From Polaribacter sp. SA4-10 (lineage in GTDB: Bacteria; Bacteroidota; Bacteroidia; Flavobacteriales; Flavobacteriaceae), in the NCBI GenBank assembly GCA_949519155.1, contig CATIQU010000005.1, forward strand, positions 52,073 through 116,072: DNA of 64,000 nt. The letters are read 5' to 3'. The number at the start of each line of letters is the position of its first letter. The stretch's first letter is position 1. A program made the translations under genes and the position numbers. Below the pieces are notes generated by a model. It had not been told where the DNA came from. It was given only the letters and a program-made list of their open reading frames with translations, and did not search any database. Positions 35,984 through 46,026 of this stretch are shown one piece after another.

Positions 35984-37786
35984 CTAAAGCTCCTTTAGTA
36001 AGGATTTTCGTTCCAATTCGACTTGAAACTCCTCCATCACAGGTTTTACAGTACTCTCTGGAATGTCTGCAACCTTTATATACATGAGACCATCTACCGC
36101 ATTATTAAATTTAGGATCTACATTAAACGCAACCAAACGAGCATTCTGCTTGACATATTTTTTTATTAAAACCGGAATTCTTAAAGCACCTGGTTCTATT
36201 TCATCAATGAATTTATCAAATTTTTGCATGTCAGCTTTTGTGGCATCAAAAACAAAATCTTTGTCTGCATCCTTCAACTTCACCTTATATTCTTTTTTGG
36301 GCTGAATGTATTGTGCCACGTAAGGGTCATAATAATGCGATTTCATAAACTCAATCATTAAAGATTTTGAAAAATCTGAAAACTGATTACTTATAGAAAC
36401 ACCTCCCATTAAATATTTATGATCTGGGTATCTTAGTGTGATGTGCACAATCCCTTTCCATAACAAAAAAAGCGGCATTGGTTTTTGTTGGTATTCCTGA
36501 GTGATAAAAGCGCGTCCCATTTCGATCGTCTTTTCCATCATTTGATGCAGTTCTGGCTCTATTCTAAATAAATTTTGAATGTAAAACCCTTTGATTCCGT
36601 ATTCTTTATAGATTTCCTTTCCCAAACCCATTCGATAAGCACCCACCAAACACCTTGCTTCTCGATCCCAAAGAAATAGGTGATAATAATACGCATCATA
36701 TTTATCTAAATCAATCGCTTTATTAGTTCCTTCACCTACAGCTCTAAAAGTAATTTCTCTTAAACGCCCAATCTCTTGCAATAAATTAGGAATGTGTTTT
36801 GCATTGGCAAAAAAGACTTCATAATTTTTACTTTCTAACAATCGCCCATCAGAGGTTCTAAGCGCATCCACTTCTTCAATAAAAGAAGCTGTGTTATTTT
36901 GAGTAATAATTTTTTTTATCGGCTTTTTTATTTTGATTTTCGGAGAAGATAAAATCTTGGTCTTTTTATGAAATGGGTTTGCCAACAGGTATGTTTTCTT
37001 CCTTATAAATTGAGAAAAAAGTGTAAGATCTACATATTCATCTTGGTCTTTGACAGCGATTGGCTTTCCAATTCTAACTTTAATAACTCTGTTTTTTTGG
37101 GATAAAATCTCCGAAGGTAATTTTACAGTTCTGAGGGTATCACTAATTTTAGAAAAGAGATAAAAAAGACGGCTGTTCTTGGCATGAAAATAAATTGGAA
37201 CAATGGGTACATTGGCTTTTTTAATAAAACGAACAGCGCCCTCTTCCCAAGGTTTATCAACTTTCAATTTCCCTTCTTTGTGGGTAGAAACCTCGCCCGC
37301 TGGAAAAACACCCAAAGGTTTTCCAGATCTTACATGAAGTAATGCGGCTTTAATTCCGGGAACACTTGACTTTGCATCCTTTCTGTTTTCAAAAGGATTC
37401 ACAGGTATTACATAGGGTTTTAAGGGTGCAATTTTATGCAATAAAAAATTGGCAATAATTTTATAGTCTGCTCTTTTTTCAGTCAGTAACTTTAATAATA
37501 AAACACCATCAATGGCACCTAAAGGGTGGTTGGAAATGGTGATAAAAGCACCTTCTTTTGGAATTCTTTTGAGATCTTCTTCTGGAATTTCAAAATCAAC
37601 TTGACAGTCTTTTAAAGCACCGTTTAAAAAATCAAGGTTCTTTTTATTTTTATTTTGATCGTATATTTTATTGAGTTTTGAAATCCGTAAAACATGAAGT
37701 ATTACCCACCCAACAAAAGTGCCAAAAAAACCCAATTTTTCGATACCAATTACTTTTGAAATCTCCTTCGAAGTTACTAATGCCAT
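35984..37786 (-). CDS. olsF: OlsF-like bifunctional acyltransferase (aminolipid synthesis)
   Basis: 600 residues with two acyltransferase modules. The N-terminal half (about 1-290) is a PlsC-like O-acyltransferase with SNHPLGAIDG near residue 86 (spacing H-x5-D rather than the classic H-x4-D) and an FPAGEVST block near 160. The C-terminal half (about 315-590) is a GNAT-like N-acyltransferase of the OlsB/hemolysin type (IGRLREITFRAVGEG, YRMGLGKEI, EMGRAFI, LMGGVSIS). This order matches OlsF, which makes ornithine lipids in Serratia and Flavobacterium; in Bacteroides related enzymes make glycine lipids. The amino acid used here is inferred. It probably has a basal promoter of its own. Confidence 0.85.
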   Translation of the reverse strand: MALVTSKEISKVIGIEKLGFFGTFVGWVILHVLRISKLNKIYDQNKNKKNLDFLNGALKDCQVDFEIPEEDLKRIPKEGAFITISNHPLGAIDGVLLLKLLTEKRADYKIIANFLLHKIAPLKPYVIPVNPFENRKDAKSSVPGIKAALLHVRSGKPLGVFPAGEVSTHKEGKLKVDKPWEEGAVRFIKKANVPIVPIYFHAKNSRLFYLFSKISDTLRTVKLPSEILSQKNRVIKVRIGKPIAVKDQDEYVDLTLFSQFIRKKTYLLANPFHKKTKILSSPKIKIKKPIKKIITQNNTASFIEEVDALRTSDGRLLESKNYEVFFANAKHIPNLLQEIGRLREITFRAVGEGTNKAIDLDKYDAYYYHLFLWDREARCLVGAYRMGLGKEIYKEYGIKGFYIQNLFRIEPELHQMMEKTIEMGRAFITQEYQQKPMPLFLLWKGIVHITLRYPDHKYLMGGVSISNQFSDFSKSLMIEFMKSHYYDPYVAQYIQPKKEYKVKLKDADKDFVFDATKADMQKFDKFIDEIEPGALRIPVLIKKYVKQNARLVAFNVDPKFNNAVDGLMYIKVADIPESTVKPVMEEFQVELERKSLLKEL

Positions 37787-37833
37787 AAACTTTAACTAAA
37801 CGTATTTTCTAAAACCGTAAAAAATAAGGCTAT

Positions 37834-39087
37834 TTAATTTTTCTTTAAAACGATTTGAATGGTTTCTTTATTCGTTTGTGATAATAACGTTTTACCTAGT
37901 TTAGTTATTGTGTCTTTTGTTGCAGTATTAAAATGACGTATGGTATATACATCTACTTCCTTCTGAAATTCTATTTTAAATTCGTTTTTCAGTTCTGTGT
38001 GAAAAGCATCAAAATTACCAAATTTATTATCTACACATACAGAAAAGCTAATTGCTGAATTTTGAATTAAATTCACCTTCAATTTATAATCATGTAGTTT
38101 TTTAAAGATATAACTCAAGTTGTTTTCTACCATAAAAGAAAAATCATTCGCCGATATAGAAACAAATACCTGGTTTTTCTTCACAATAAAACAAGGAATA
38201 TTGGGTAACAGTCTTGCACCTTTAGAAACTCTTGTACCCGGTGCTGTTGGGTTTAGAAAAGATTTCACATACAACGGAATTTCTTTATTTTGTAAAGGTT
38301 GTATTGTTTTTGGATGAATTACTGAAGCGCCATAAAAAGCCATTTCGATGGCTTCTTCATATGAAATATGTTCTAATAAAGTAGTTTCCTCAAAAACCCT
38401 TGGATCTGCGTTTAGCACTCCAGGAACATCTTTCCAAATAGTAACGCTTTCTGCGTTTAAGCAATACGCAAAAATTCCTGCGGTATAGTCAGAGCCTTCT
38501 CTCCCTAAAGTTGTGGTGTTTTCGGTGTCATTTCCTGCCAAAAAACCTTGGGTTACATTTAACTGATGAGTTGCTATTTTTTTGATAATGATTTGCTGTG
38601 TCAAGGACCAATTTACTTTTGCATCTCTATAATTGCTGTCTGTTTTTATATAATTACGAACATCCAACCAATTATTCTCTATTTGTACCGTTTTTAAATA
38701 GGCGCTTACAATTCTTGTTGATAATAGCTCCCCAAAACAAATAATTTGATCGTATACATAATTATATCTTTGCGAAGTGTTTCTCGATAAGAACCAGTCC
38801 AACTCTTCAAAAAGAATATCAACTTGTGTGTGTATTTCGTTGTCGCTCTCAAATAAGTCGCCCATCATATTTTTATGATAGTTTTCAACTTGTGCCAACT
38901 TTATACGTAAAGTATCCGACTTATAAAAATAGGCATCAATTACTTCTTCGAAAGCATTGGTCATTTTACCCATTGCAGAAATTACTACTAAAGTATTTTC
39001 ACTTCCTTCCTGCTGCAATACCTTTGTGAGATTCCTTACACCATTTGCATCTTTTACAGAAGCTCCACCAAATTTAAAAATTCTCAT
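37834..39087 (-). CDS. lysC: Aspartate kinase
   Basis: 417 residues, monofunctional aspartokinase with no homoserine dehydrogenase domain. The catalytic domain has MRIFKFGGASV at the start, TLGREGSDYTAGIFA near 193 and WKDVPGVLNADPR near 218; ACT domains follow (about 300-417). It commits aspartate to lysine, threonine, methionine and diaminopimelate synthesis. It lies 2 bases after the acetyltransferase gene on the same strand, so they share a transcript. The isozyme symbol is approximate. Confidence 0.93.
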   Translation of the reverse strand: MRIFKFGGASVKDANGVRNLTKVLQQEGSENTLVVISAMGKMTNAFEEVIDAYFYKSDTLRIKLAQVENYHKNMMGDLFESDNEIHTQVDILFEELDWFLSRNTSQRYNYVYDQIICFGELLSTRIVSAYLKTVQIENNWLDVRNYIKTDSNYRDAKVNWSLTQQIIIKKIATHQLNVTQGFLAGNDTENTTTLGREGSDYTAGIFAYCLNAESVTIWKDVPGVLNADPRVFEETTLLEHISYEEAIEMAFYGASVIHPKTIQPLQNKEIPLYVKSFLNPTAPGTRVSKGARLLPNIPCFIVKKNQVFVSISANDFSFMVENNLSYIFKKLHDYKLKVNLIQNSAISFSVCVDNKFGNFDAFHTELKNEFKIEFQKEVDVYTIRHFNTATKDTITKLGKTLLSQTNKETIQIVLKKN

Positions 39088-39089
39088 TT

Positions 39090-39569
39090 CTAATTATTTT
39101 GTACAAATTTTTCTAAATTCTCTTCTGACATTTGCACTACGGACCAATCACTTAAAATAGTGGCTCCAGTGCTTTCATAAAATTCTATGGCATTTGTATT
39201 CCAATCGATTACTTCCCAAGACACTCTTTTTACACCCTGCGCATAAGCATGCTTTAAAACCTTAGTGTACAGTGCTTTTCCAACGCCTAATTTTCTTTTT
39301 TTCTCGGTGACGATTAAATCTTCCAAATGCACAATCGGTCCTTTCCAAGTAGAATATCGCATATAAATAAGTGCAATTCCAATAATTATTGAAGCTTCTT
39401 CCGCAACAAAAATTTTAAGTTTTGGGTTGTCAGAAAATCCGTCTTTTTCGATATCGCCAACCGTTATTTCTACAGCAGTTGGTTCTTTCTCAAAAACTGC
39501 TAATTCAGTTATTAAATCTAAGACAGCAGATGCATCTTCTTTGTTGGCTTCTCTTATAATAAAACTCAT
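39090..39569 (-). CDS. GNAT-family N-acetyltransferase
   Basis: 159 residues, a single GNAT domain resembling spermidine/diamine acetyltransferases: YMRYSTWKGPIVHLEDLIV, the acetyl-CoA loop EKKRKLGVGKALY, and WEVIDWNTNAIEFYESTGA. The substrate is unknown; relatives act on polyamines, thialysine or amino acids. It is first in a two-gene operon with aspartate kinase. Confidence 0.9.
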   Translation of the reverse strand: MSFIIREANKEDASAVLDLITELAVFEKEPTAVEITVGDIEKDGFSDNPKLKIFVAEEASIIIGIALIYMRYSTWKGPIVHLEDLIVTEKKRKLGVGKALYTKVLKHAYAQGVKRVSWEVIDWNTNAIEFYESTGATILSDWSVVQMSEENLEKFVQNN

Positions 39570-39587
39570 GGTTTGCTATTTGTAAAT

Positions 39588-39616
39588 CAAAGATAATTGA
39601 TTTGTGTGCAATCAAA
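39588..39616 (-). promoter_or_regulatory. Promoter of the GNAT-lysC operon
   Basis: On the minus strand -33 TTTG (39613-39616), a 17-base spacer and -7 TATCTTTG (39588-39595), 18 bases before the ATG. The spacing is a little short. Confidence 0.55.
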
Positions 39617-39744
39617 AATTAATGCGGAATAATAACTAGAAAAAAAAAATTGTCTAAAATTAAACCCTACTCCTAAAAAAGCTCGAAATCGTTGTAGCGG
39701 TTTAAAAAAAACAGCATCTTTGCAAAAGCATAACACATCATATA

Positions 39745-40752
39745 ATGGCTAAAAAAAATCAAACTTTAGGAGAATTTATTATCGAAAATCAAAGTGATTT
39801 TCAATATTCTTCCGGAGAACTCTCAAGATTACTAAACTCAATTAGATTGGCTGCCAAAGTCGTAAACCATGAAGTGAACAAAGCGGGATTGGTAGATATT
39901 ACGGGTGCTGCTGGCGACACAAACATACAAGGTGAAGACCAACAAAAGTTGGATGTGTATGCCAATGATGTTTTCATACAAACCATGACAGACAGAAACA
40001 TTGTCTGTGGAATTGCGAGTGAAGAAGAAGATGATTTCATTACGATTAATAGCCAAGATGAACTTCATCAAAATAAATATGTTGTACTAATTGACCCGTT
40101 AGATGGTTCTTCTAATATTGATGTAAATGTTTCTGTGGGTACTATTTTCTCTATTTTCAGACGCGTTACCCCTGTTGGAATCCCTGTTGAGTTAAAAGAT
40201 TTTTTACAAACAGGTGACAAACAAGTTGCCGCCGGCTATGTTGTTTATGGAACTTCTACCATGCTAGTGTATACAACTGGAAATGGTGTCAATGGGTTTA
40301 CGTTAAATCCTGCTTTAGGGAGTTGGTATCTATCACATCCAAATATGCAATATCCAGAAGACGGACAAATTTACTCTGTAAATGAAGGAAATTATTTAGA
40401 TTTCCCAGAAGGCATCAAAAAATACATCAAATATTGTCAAGCAGAAGAAGAAAACAGACCGTATACGAGTAGATACATTGGTTCTTTGGTTTCTGATTTT
40501 CATAGAAACATGATAAAAGGAGGGATTTATATGTATCCTAAAAGCACAAAAAGTCCAAATGGAAAACTTCGTTTATTGTATGAATGCAGCCCGATGGCTT
40601 TTTTAGCAGAACAAGCAAATGGCGTTGCTTCAGACGGATATAACCGAATCATGGAAATAACACCTACAGAGCTACACCAAAGAGTCCCTTTTATATGCGG
40701 GAGCAAAAACATGGTAGAAAAGGCAGAAGAATTTATGCGAAAATTTAAATAA
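39745..40752 (+). CDS. fbp: Class I fructose-1,6-bisphosphatase
   Basis: 335 residues. It hydrolyses fructose-1,6-bisphosphate in gluconeogenesis. The metal/catalytic motif [22 protein letters not shown] is near residue 113, preceded by GIASEEED, and [13 protein letters not shown] and GGIYMYP mark the substrate-binding region. A -7-like CATCTTTG lies about 24 bases upstream. Confidence 0.97.
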   Translation: MAKKNQTLGEFIIENQSDFQYSSGELSRLLNSIRLAAKVVNHEVNKAGLVDITGAAGDTNIQGEDQQKLDVYANDVFIQTMTDRNIVCGIASEEEDDFITINSQDELHQNKYVVLIDPLDGSSNIDVNVSVGTIFSIFRRVTPVGIPVELKDFLQTGDKQVAAGYVVYGTSTMLVYTTGNGVNGFTLNPALGSWYLSHPNMQYPEDGQIYSVNEGNYLDFPEGIKKYIKYCQAEEENRPYTSRYIGSLVSDFHRNMIKGGIYMYPKSTKSPNGKLRLLYECSPMAFLAEQANGVASDGYNRIMEITPTELHQRVPFICGSKNMVEKAEEFMRKFK

Positions 40753-40864
40753 TAAGCATCTTCTATTTCACTATAAATTATCAAAAAGTAAACTTCTTGT
40801 AGAACCATTTAATTATGATTAAATTTACATGCACAAAGTTATATTAACACTTAAAACATAAAAA

Positions 40865-41473
40865 ATGGCTTTTCAATTACCAGAATTAGGTTATGCGTAC
40901 GACGCATTAGAACCAAATATTGATGCAAGAACTATGGAAATTCACCATACAAAACATCACAACGGATATACTACAAAATTAAACGGAGCAGTTGCGGGAA
41001 CTGATTTGGAAGGGAAATCTATTGAAGATATCTTAACAAAATTAGACATGAGCAACGGCGCTGTTAGAAATAATGGTGGAGGTTTTTACAATCATTCATT
41101 ATTCTGGTCAGTGATGAATCCAAATGACAAGGGAACGCTTTCAGGAGAATTAAAAGACGCTATTGAAGCAGCTTTTGGTTCTGAAGAAGCTTTTATGGAT
41201 GCTTTTTCTAAAGCTGCTGCAACTCAATTTGGTTCTGGATGGGCTTGGTTGTGTGTTCAAAAAGATGGAAAAGTATCCGTTTGTTCTACACCAAATCAAG
41301 ACAATTCTTTGATGCCAGGTGTTGGTTGTGGAGGAACTCCAATTTTAGGATTGGATGTTTGGGAACATGCTTATTACTTAAACTACCAAAACAGAAGACC
41401 TGACTATATCAGTGCCTTTTTTAATGTAGTAAACTGGAATGAAGTAGCAAAACGTTTTGCGGCTGCAAAGTAA
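40865..41473 (+). CDS. sodA: Superoxide dismutase (Mn/Fe family, Mn-type residues)
   Basis: 202 residues. It dismutes superoxide to oxygen and peroxide. The metal ligands are His in EIHHTKHH, His in [11 protein letters not shown], and Asp and His in [11 protein letters not shown]. The GG before FYNH and the Gln in STPNQDNS are the positions that usually mark Mn-type rather than Fe-type enzymes; cambialistic use cannot be excluded. There is no signal peptide, so it is cytoplasmic. Confidence 0.95.
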   Translation: MAFQLPELGYAYDALEPNIDARTMEIHHTKHHNGYTTKLNGAVAGTDLEGKSIEDILTKLDMSNGAVRNNGGGFYNHSLFWSVMNPNDKGTLSGELKDAIEAAFGSEEAFMDAFSKAAATQFGSGWAWLCVQKDGKVSVCSTPNQDNSLMPGVGCGGTPILGLDVWEHAYYLNYQNRRPDYISAFFNVVNWNEVAKRFAAAK

Positions 41474-41500
41474 TCTCTAGTTTTCTTATTGAAACTTATA

Positions 41501-41531
41501 AAAAAACCCGAAGCATCGCTTCGGGTTTTTT
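41501..41531. terminator. Bidirectional terminator between sod and the M48 protease
   Basis: Stem AAAAAACCCGAAGC / GCTTCGGGTTTTT with an ATC loop; it directly abuts the stop codon of the convergent protease gene. Confidence 0.93.
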
Positions 41532-41532
41532 A

Positions 41533-42489
41533 TTAAAATTGTTTTAGAATTTGAATACGATCTTTAATCGGTGGATGTGTTGCAAACAATCCGTTGAAAA
41601 AGGTCACAATTGATTTGCTCTCTTTCTTCTTTGTTGGGTGGTCTATAAATAGTTGTGCAACATCTGCTCTTTTTACCGCTTCAATCCATGGATCTTCAGA
41701 AATTTTTCGCAAAGCGTTTGCTAAAGCCAACGGTTTTCTTGTCATTTGGGCAGCACCTGCATCGGCTAAAAACTCTCGTTTTCGCGACAAAGAAAACCTA
41801 AAAAAAGAAGACAATAGAAGTCCAACAACACCTAAAAGTAAGATGATAAAAACGGCTCCACCTTCTTTTTTTCCTCGACTCCCTCCTCTTCCATATAGCA
41901 CGGATCTAAAGGCCAATTCAGTTACAAAAGAAAAAATCCCTACAAAAATAATAGACACAATAAGGAGGCGGACGTCTCGATTGATAATATGCATAAGCTC
42001 ATGAGCAATTACAGCTTCTAACTCATCATCCTCTAACTTATTTATAATTCCACGAGACAACGTTACCCCAAAGGTTTTCTCGCTTAGTCCGCTAGCAAAT
42101 GCATTTAACGAATCATCTTCGATTAAAAAAATCTGAGGCATTTTCATTCCTTGAGAAATACAAAGATTTTCAACCAAATTATACACTCTTTTGTTCTCTT
42201 TCCTTGCTAATGATTTTGCACCAGTTGCCTTTCGAATCATTGAGGAATGAGAAAACCATGCTATTAAAAACCAAATAGCAACACCTATTAAAACAAATGG
42301 AACCGTAGTTAAAAAGGTATTATTTGTCACTGAAATTGAGAGTACTGCTCCTTCATCTGCTACATAATAAATAGAAATAAAAAAAAAGAGCCAAACCAAT
42401 CCAAGTAATAATAGTGGAAAAGCAATAAGAAGAGCAATCGATTTATAATTGTTCTTGTTTATTTGAGATTGTAAACCAACATATTTCAT
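41533..42489 (-). CDS. M48-family (HtpX-like) membrane metalloprotease
   Basis: 318 residues. There are two N-terminal membrane helices (about 18-40 and 60-80), a zinc protease domain with HELMHIINRD (HExxH) near 163, two further helices (about 177-235), and EFLADAGAA near 241, the Glu that completes the zinc site. It degrades misfolded membrane proteins. It follows lemA by 3 bases on the same strand, a recurrent LemA-M48 pair. Confidence 0.93.
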   Translation of the reverse strand: MKYVGLQSQINKNNYKSIALLIAFPLLLLGLVWLFFFISIYYVADEGAVLSISVTNNTFLTTVPFVLIGVAIWFLIAWFSHSSMIRKATGAKSLARKENKRVYNLVENLCISQGMKMPQIFLIEDDSLNAFASGLSEKTFGVTLSRGIINKLEDDELEAVIAHELMHIINRDVRLLIVSIIFVGIFSFVTELAFRSVLYGRGGSRGKKEGGAVFIILLLGVVGLLLSSFFRFSLSRKREFLADAGAAQMTRKPLALANALRKISEDPWIEAVKRADVAQLFIDHPTKKKESKSIVTFFNGLFATHPPIKDRIQILKQF

Positions 42490-42492
42490 GGT

Positions 42493-43056
42493 TTAAAAAC
42501 TAATTTTTGGCGCTTCGTCTAATTGCTTTCTTTGTGCAACACCTAGGTCAAACATTGGTTCTTTTTTGAATGAGAACATACCCGAAATCACGTTAGATGG
42601 AAAGGTTTCTACGGCATTGTTATATTCTTTTGTGGAAGAATTAAAGAATCTTCTCACCGCAGACAACTTGTTTTCAATATCAGAAATCTCTTCCTGAAAC
42701 TGCATAAAATTGCTACTTGCTTTTAAATCTGGATAGGCTTCTACCGCAACATTCAGTCCACTTAAAGCGGAAGTTAATTGATTTTCTGCTGCTATTTTCT
42801 CACTGATTGTCGATGCGTTTAAAGCGCCAGATCTTGCAGCTGTAACATTTATCAAAACTTTTTCTTCATGCTTCATATACCCTTTAACGGTTTCTAGTAG
42901 CTGAGGTATTAAATCATGACGTTGTTTTAATTGCACATCAATATCTGCAAAAGCGTTTTCTCTGTTATTTCTCAGTTTCACTAATTGGTTGTAAAAGGAA
43001 ACAAGTAGCAATAAAAAGATAACAACTGATACTATGATAATAATTGTTGTTGACAT
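42493..43056 (-). CDS. lemA: LemA-family protein
   Basis: 187 residues: one N-terminal membrane helix (about 3-22) and a long helical domain with the LemA signature LVKLRNNRENAFADIDVQLKQRHDLIPQL. It sits in the inner membrane with the soluble part probably outside. The biochemical role is unknown; the pairing with an M48 protease, here 3 bases apart, is widespread. It has a strong promoter of its own. Confidence 0.94.
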   Translation of the reverse strand: MSTTIIIIVSVVIFLLLLVSFYNQLVKLRNNRENAFADIDVQLKQRHDLIPQLLETVKGYMKHEEKVLINVTAARSGALNASTISEKIAAENQLTSALSGLNVAVEAYPDLKASSNFMQFQEEISDIENKLSAVRRFFNSSTKEYNNAVETFPSNVISGMFSFKKEPMFDLGVAQRKQLDEAPKISF

Positions 43057-43079
43057 AGAAATTTATTTTTTTAGTTCCT

Positions 43080-43111
43080 CAAAGATAACAGTTTCTTAAA
43101 AAGCAAACAAA
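43080..43111 (-). promoter_or_regulatory. lemA-M48 promoter
   Basis: On the minus strand -33 TTTG (43108-43111), a 20-base spacer and -7 TATCTTTG (43080-43087), 23 bases before the ATG. It begins just 5 bases after the purF stop, and no purF terminator is visible, so purF read-through into lemA is likely. Confidence 0.72.
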
Positions 43112-43116
43112 TGGTG

Positions 43117-45015
43117 TTAATAGGCTCTTTTATCATTGCCTTCATAGAAATTAATGAATGCCTGATTCACGACCCGATTTCCTCCTGGTGTTGGATAATC
43201 TCCTGTGAAATACCAATCTCCCAAATTGTCTGGACACGCCTTGTGCAAGTTCTCAACAGATTGATAAATAACTTCAATTTCTGCTTTGATATCTTTGGTT
43301 TTCAACATTTCTGCAATTTTAGTAGAAATTTCTGCTGGTGTAAAAGGAGCGTAAATTTCTTTCACATAATTGATGATTTCAGCATCTGCTTTTCCATGTT
43401 GTGCTTTCGATTTTTTATAAACGGCATCTACAATGCTGTATTGATTGGTGTCTTTCAACAACTCAATAGCGGCTTTAAAAGCGATAAAAGCATCAATTCT
43501 AGCCATATCAATTCCGTAACAATCTGGATAACGAATTTGTGGCGCAGAAGAAACAACGACAATTTTCTTGGGCTCTAGTCTGTCTAATATTTTGATGATA
43601 CTTTTCTTTAATGTAGTTCCGCGCACAATACTATCATCAATAATTACTAGGTTGTCTGTTGGCTTTACAACTCCATAAGTAACATCATAGACATGTTCTA
43701 TCAAATCATCTCTACTGCTATCATCAGCAATAAAGGTTCTTAATTTCACATCTTTAATTGCGATCTTTTCAAAACGAGCTCTTTCTGATAAAATTTGGGT
43801 TACTCTTTCTGCAGATAATGCTTTTCCTCCCGATAAAATCTTTGCCGTTTTTTGTTGGTTTAATAAATCTTCTGCTGCTTCTGTCATTCCATAGAATGAA
43901 GTTTCTGCAGTATTCGGAATGTATGAAAACACCGTGTTTGCAATATCTGAATCTATCGAGTTTAAAATTTGTGGAAATACTAATTTTCCTAAATTTTTAC
44001 GTTCTTCATAGATGCTTGCATCACTTCCTCTTGAAAAGTAAATACGTTCAAAAGAACAAGATTTTTTCTCTTTTTGCTCTAAAACAGGTTCAATGGAAGT
44101 TTTTCCGTTTTTCTTAATAATTAAAGCATGCCCTCTTTCTAATTCTTTGACATCTTCAATTTTTACATTAAACACCGTTTGAATAACGGGTCTTTCGGAT
44201 GCAACTACGACAACTTCGTCATCTTCATAGAAAAAAGTAGGTCTAATTCCGTTGGGATCTCTTAAAACAAAAGCATCTCCATGTCCTACTAAACCTGCCA
44301 TGGCATAACCACCATCCCAGTTTTTTGCAGATCTTTTTAAAACATTTTGTAAGTCTAAATTTTCTTCAATAAAAGGAGAAGCATCTTTTTTACTAAAACT
44401 TTGTTCTTTGGCTCTTGCATATAAACTAGCAACTTCATCTTCTAAAAAGTGTCCAATTTTCTCCATCACAGTTACCGTATCTGTAAACTCTTTTGGATGT
44501 TGTCCCAATTCAACTAACTCTTCCAACAATTGTGTAGAATTGGTCATGTTAAAGTTTCCTGCTACAATTAAATTTTGATGACGCCAATTACTTTGACGCA
44601 TAAAAGGGTGCACACTTTCAATACTGTTTTTACCAAAAGTACCGTAGCGAACGTGACCAAGAAACAAATTTCCGATGTACGGCATGTTTTCTTCCTGCCA
44701 AGCAACATCCTCTTTTTTATCAGGGTTTTGTTCTAAAACACCATTGAGTCGATCGTTTATTTGTCCAAAAATATCTTGAATAGGCTGTGATTTATTAGAT
44801 CGAACTCTACTTACATATCTTGTTCCTGGGGCTACATTAAATTTTACGCTTGCAAATCCGGCACCGTCTTGACCACGATTGTGCTGTTTCTCCATTAATA
44901 AATACATTTTATTAATTCCGTAAAAAGCAGATCCGTATTTGTCTTTGTAAAACTGTAAAGGTTTCTTTAATCGAACAAGTGCAATTCCACATTCGTGTTT
45001 AATAGCGTCACTCAT
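43117..45015 (-). CDS. purF: Amidophosphoribosyltransferase
   Basis: 632 residues, about 130 longer than E. coli PurF. It makes phosphoribosylamine from PRPP and glutamine, the first step of purine synthesis. The N-terminal glutaminase nucleophile is Cys9 (HECGIA), exposed after removal of a short propeptide, with NRGQDGAG near 50. The phosphoribosyltransferase loop is VIIDDSIVRGTTLKKS near 455. The C-terminal extension (about 540-632, with CPDNLGDWYFTGDYPTPGG) seems typical of the Bacteroidota form. purH lies about 37 kb away. Confidence 0.93.
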   Translation of the reverse strand: MSDAIKHECGIALVRLKKPLQFYKDKYGSAFYGINKMYLLMEKQHNRGQDGAGFASVKFNVAPGTRYVSRVRSNKSQPIQDIFGQINDRLNGVLEQNPDKKEDVAWQEENMPYIGNLFLGHVRYGTFGKNSIESVHPFMRQSNWRHQNLIVAGNFNMTNSTQLLEELVELGQHPKEFTDTVTVMEKIGHFLEDEVASLYARAKEQSFSKKDASPFIEENLDLQNVLKRSAKNWDGGYAMAGLVGHGDAFVLRDPNGIRPTFFYEDDEVVVVASERPVIQTVFNVKIEDVKELERGHALIIKKNGKTSIEPVLEQKEKKSCSFERIYFSRGSDASIYEERKNLGKLVFPQILNSIDSDIANTVFSYIPNTAETSFYGMTEAAEDLLNQQKTAKILSGGKALSAERVTQILSERARFEKIAIKDVKLRTFIADDSSRDDLIEHVYDVTYGVVKPTDNLVIIDDSIVRGTTLKKSIIKILDRLEPKKIVVVSSAPQIRYPDCYGIDMARIDAFIAFKAAIELLKDTNQYSIVDAVYKKSKAQHGKADAEIINYVKEIYAPFTPAEISTKIAEMLKTKDIKAEIEVIYQSVENLHKACPDNLGDWYFTGDYPTPGGNRVVNQAFINFYEGNDKRAY

Positions 45016-45063
45016 TGGTAGTTTAGTTTTAGTTGTGTGTTGTTAATCTCTCTGTTGTTGTTG

Positions 45064-45095
45064 TAAAAAAAAATCCGCAGTCGAAACTGCGGATT
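45064..45095 (-). terminator. Terminator after the PfkB kinase gene
   Basis: Stem AATCCGCAGT / ACTGCGGATT with a 4-base loop, followed on the minus strand by a run of T. It separates the kinase gene from purF. Confidence 0.9.
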
Positions 45096-45099
45096 AAAA

Positions 45100-46026
45100 T
45101 TAAGCTAATTTTATATCAAATTGGGTTAAATCTTTAAAAGCTTGCAAACGTGTTTTAACTTCGTCTGCTGTAAGAGTTTGCATTCGGTCTGTACCAAATT
45201 TCTCTACACAGAAAGAAGCTAAATTAGAGCCATAGATAATTGCATTTTTCATATTTTCAAAAGAAATATCTTCTGTTTTGGCTAGATATCCACAAAAACC
45301 TCCTGCAAAAGTATCTCCTGCTCCAGTTGGATCAAAAACTTCTGCTAAGGGTAAAGCAGGAGCGTAAAACATTTTTTCCTCATGAAACAACAAAGCACCA
45401 TGCTCTCCTTTTTTAATTACTACGTATTTTGGACCCATTGAATGAATCTTCTTGGCAGCATTGACCAATGAGTATTCTCCAGAAAGCTGTCTTGCTTCTT
45501 CGTCATTAATGGTAATAACATCTACTCTTTTTAAAACGGTATGCAAATCTTCCAAAGCAATATCCATCCAAAAATTCATCGTGTCTAAAACAACTAATTT
45601 TGGACTTTCTGTCATTTGATCTAAAACGGATGCTTGTGTTAATGGATGTAAATTACCCAACATTACAATCCCTGAATCTTTAAAATTATCTGGAACTACA
45701 GGTGTAAATGTTTCTAAAACATTTAACTCTGTTATTAAAGTGTCTCGTGAGTTCATATCATTATGATATTTTCCACTCCAGAAAAAAGTTTTTCCTTCTT
45801 TTATAACTTCAACACCATCGGTATTGATTCCTTTTGCGTTCATCATTTCTAAATGTGAGGCTGGGAAATCTCCACCAACTACAGAAACAACTCCTGTTTC
45901 TACACCAAACTGACTTGCTGACAATCCGATATAAGACCCAGAACCGCCTAAAATTTTATCTGTTTTCCCAAAAGGGGTTTCAATTGCATCAAAAGCGACC
46001 GTTCCAACTGCTAATAGTTTGCTCAT
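45100..46026 (-). CDS. PfkB-family sugar/nucleoside kinase
   Basis: 308 residues of the ribokinase fold. The N-terminal substrate motif is GGSGSYIGLSASQFG near residue 28, and the catalytic/ATP motif is DPTGAGDTFAGGFCGYL near 233, with Asp as general base. The substrate is uncertain; similar flavobacterial proteins are labelled sugar kinase or adenosine kinase. It lies upstream of purF on the same strand but is separated from it by a terminator, and is divergent from sufE. Confidence 0.9.
   Translation of the reverse strand: MSKLLAVGTVAFDAIETPFGKTDKILGGSGSYIGLSASQFGVETGVVSVVGGDFPASHLEMMNAKGINTDGVEVIKEGKTFFWSGKYHNDMNSRDTLITELNVLETFTPVVPDNFKDSGIVMLGNLHPLTQASVLDQMTESPKLVVLDTMNFWMDIALEDLHTVLKRVDVITINDEEARQLSGEYSLVNAAKKIHSMGPKYVVIKKGEHGALLFHEEKMFYAPALPLAEVFDPTGAGDTFAGGFCGYLAKTEDISFENMKNAIIYGSNLASFCVEKFGTDRMQTLTADEVKTRLQAFKDLTQFDIKLA

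Noticed and set aside
41594..42004. Plus-strand frame over the M48 protease
   Set aside because: Antisense shadow of the HExxH protease gene.
43111..43578. Plus-strand Cys/Phe-rich frame over the purF 3' end
   Set aside because: Antisense to strongly conserved purF codons; no family resemblance.
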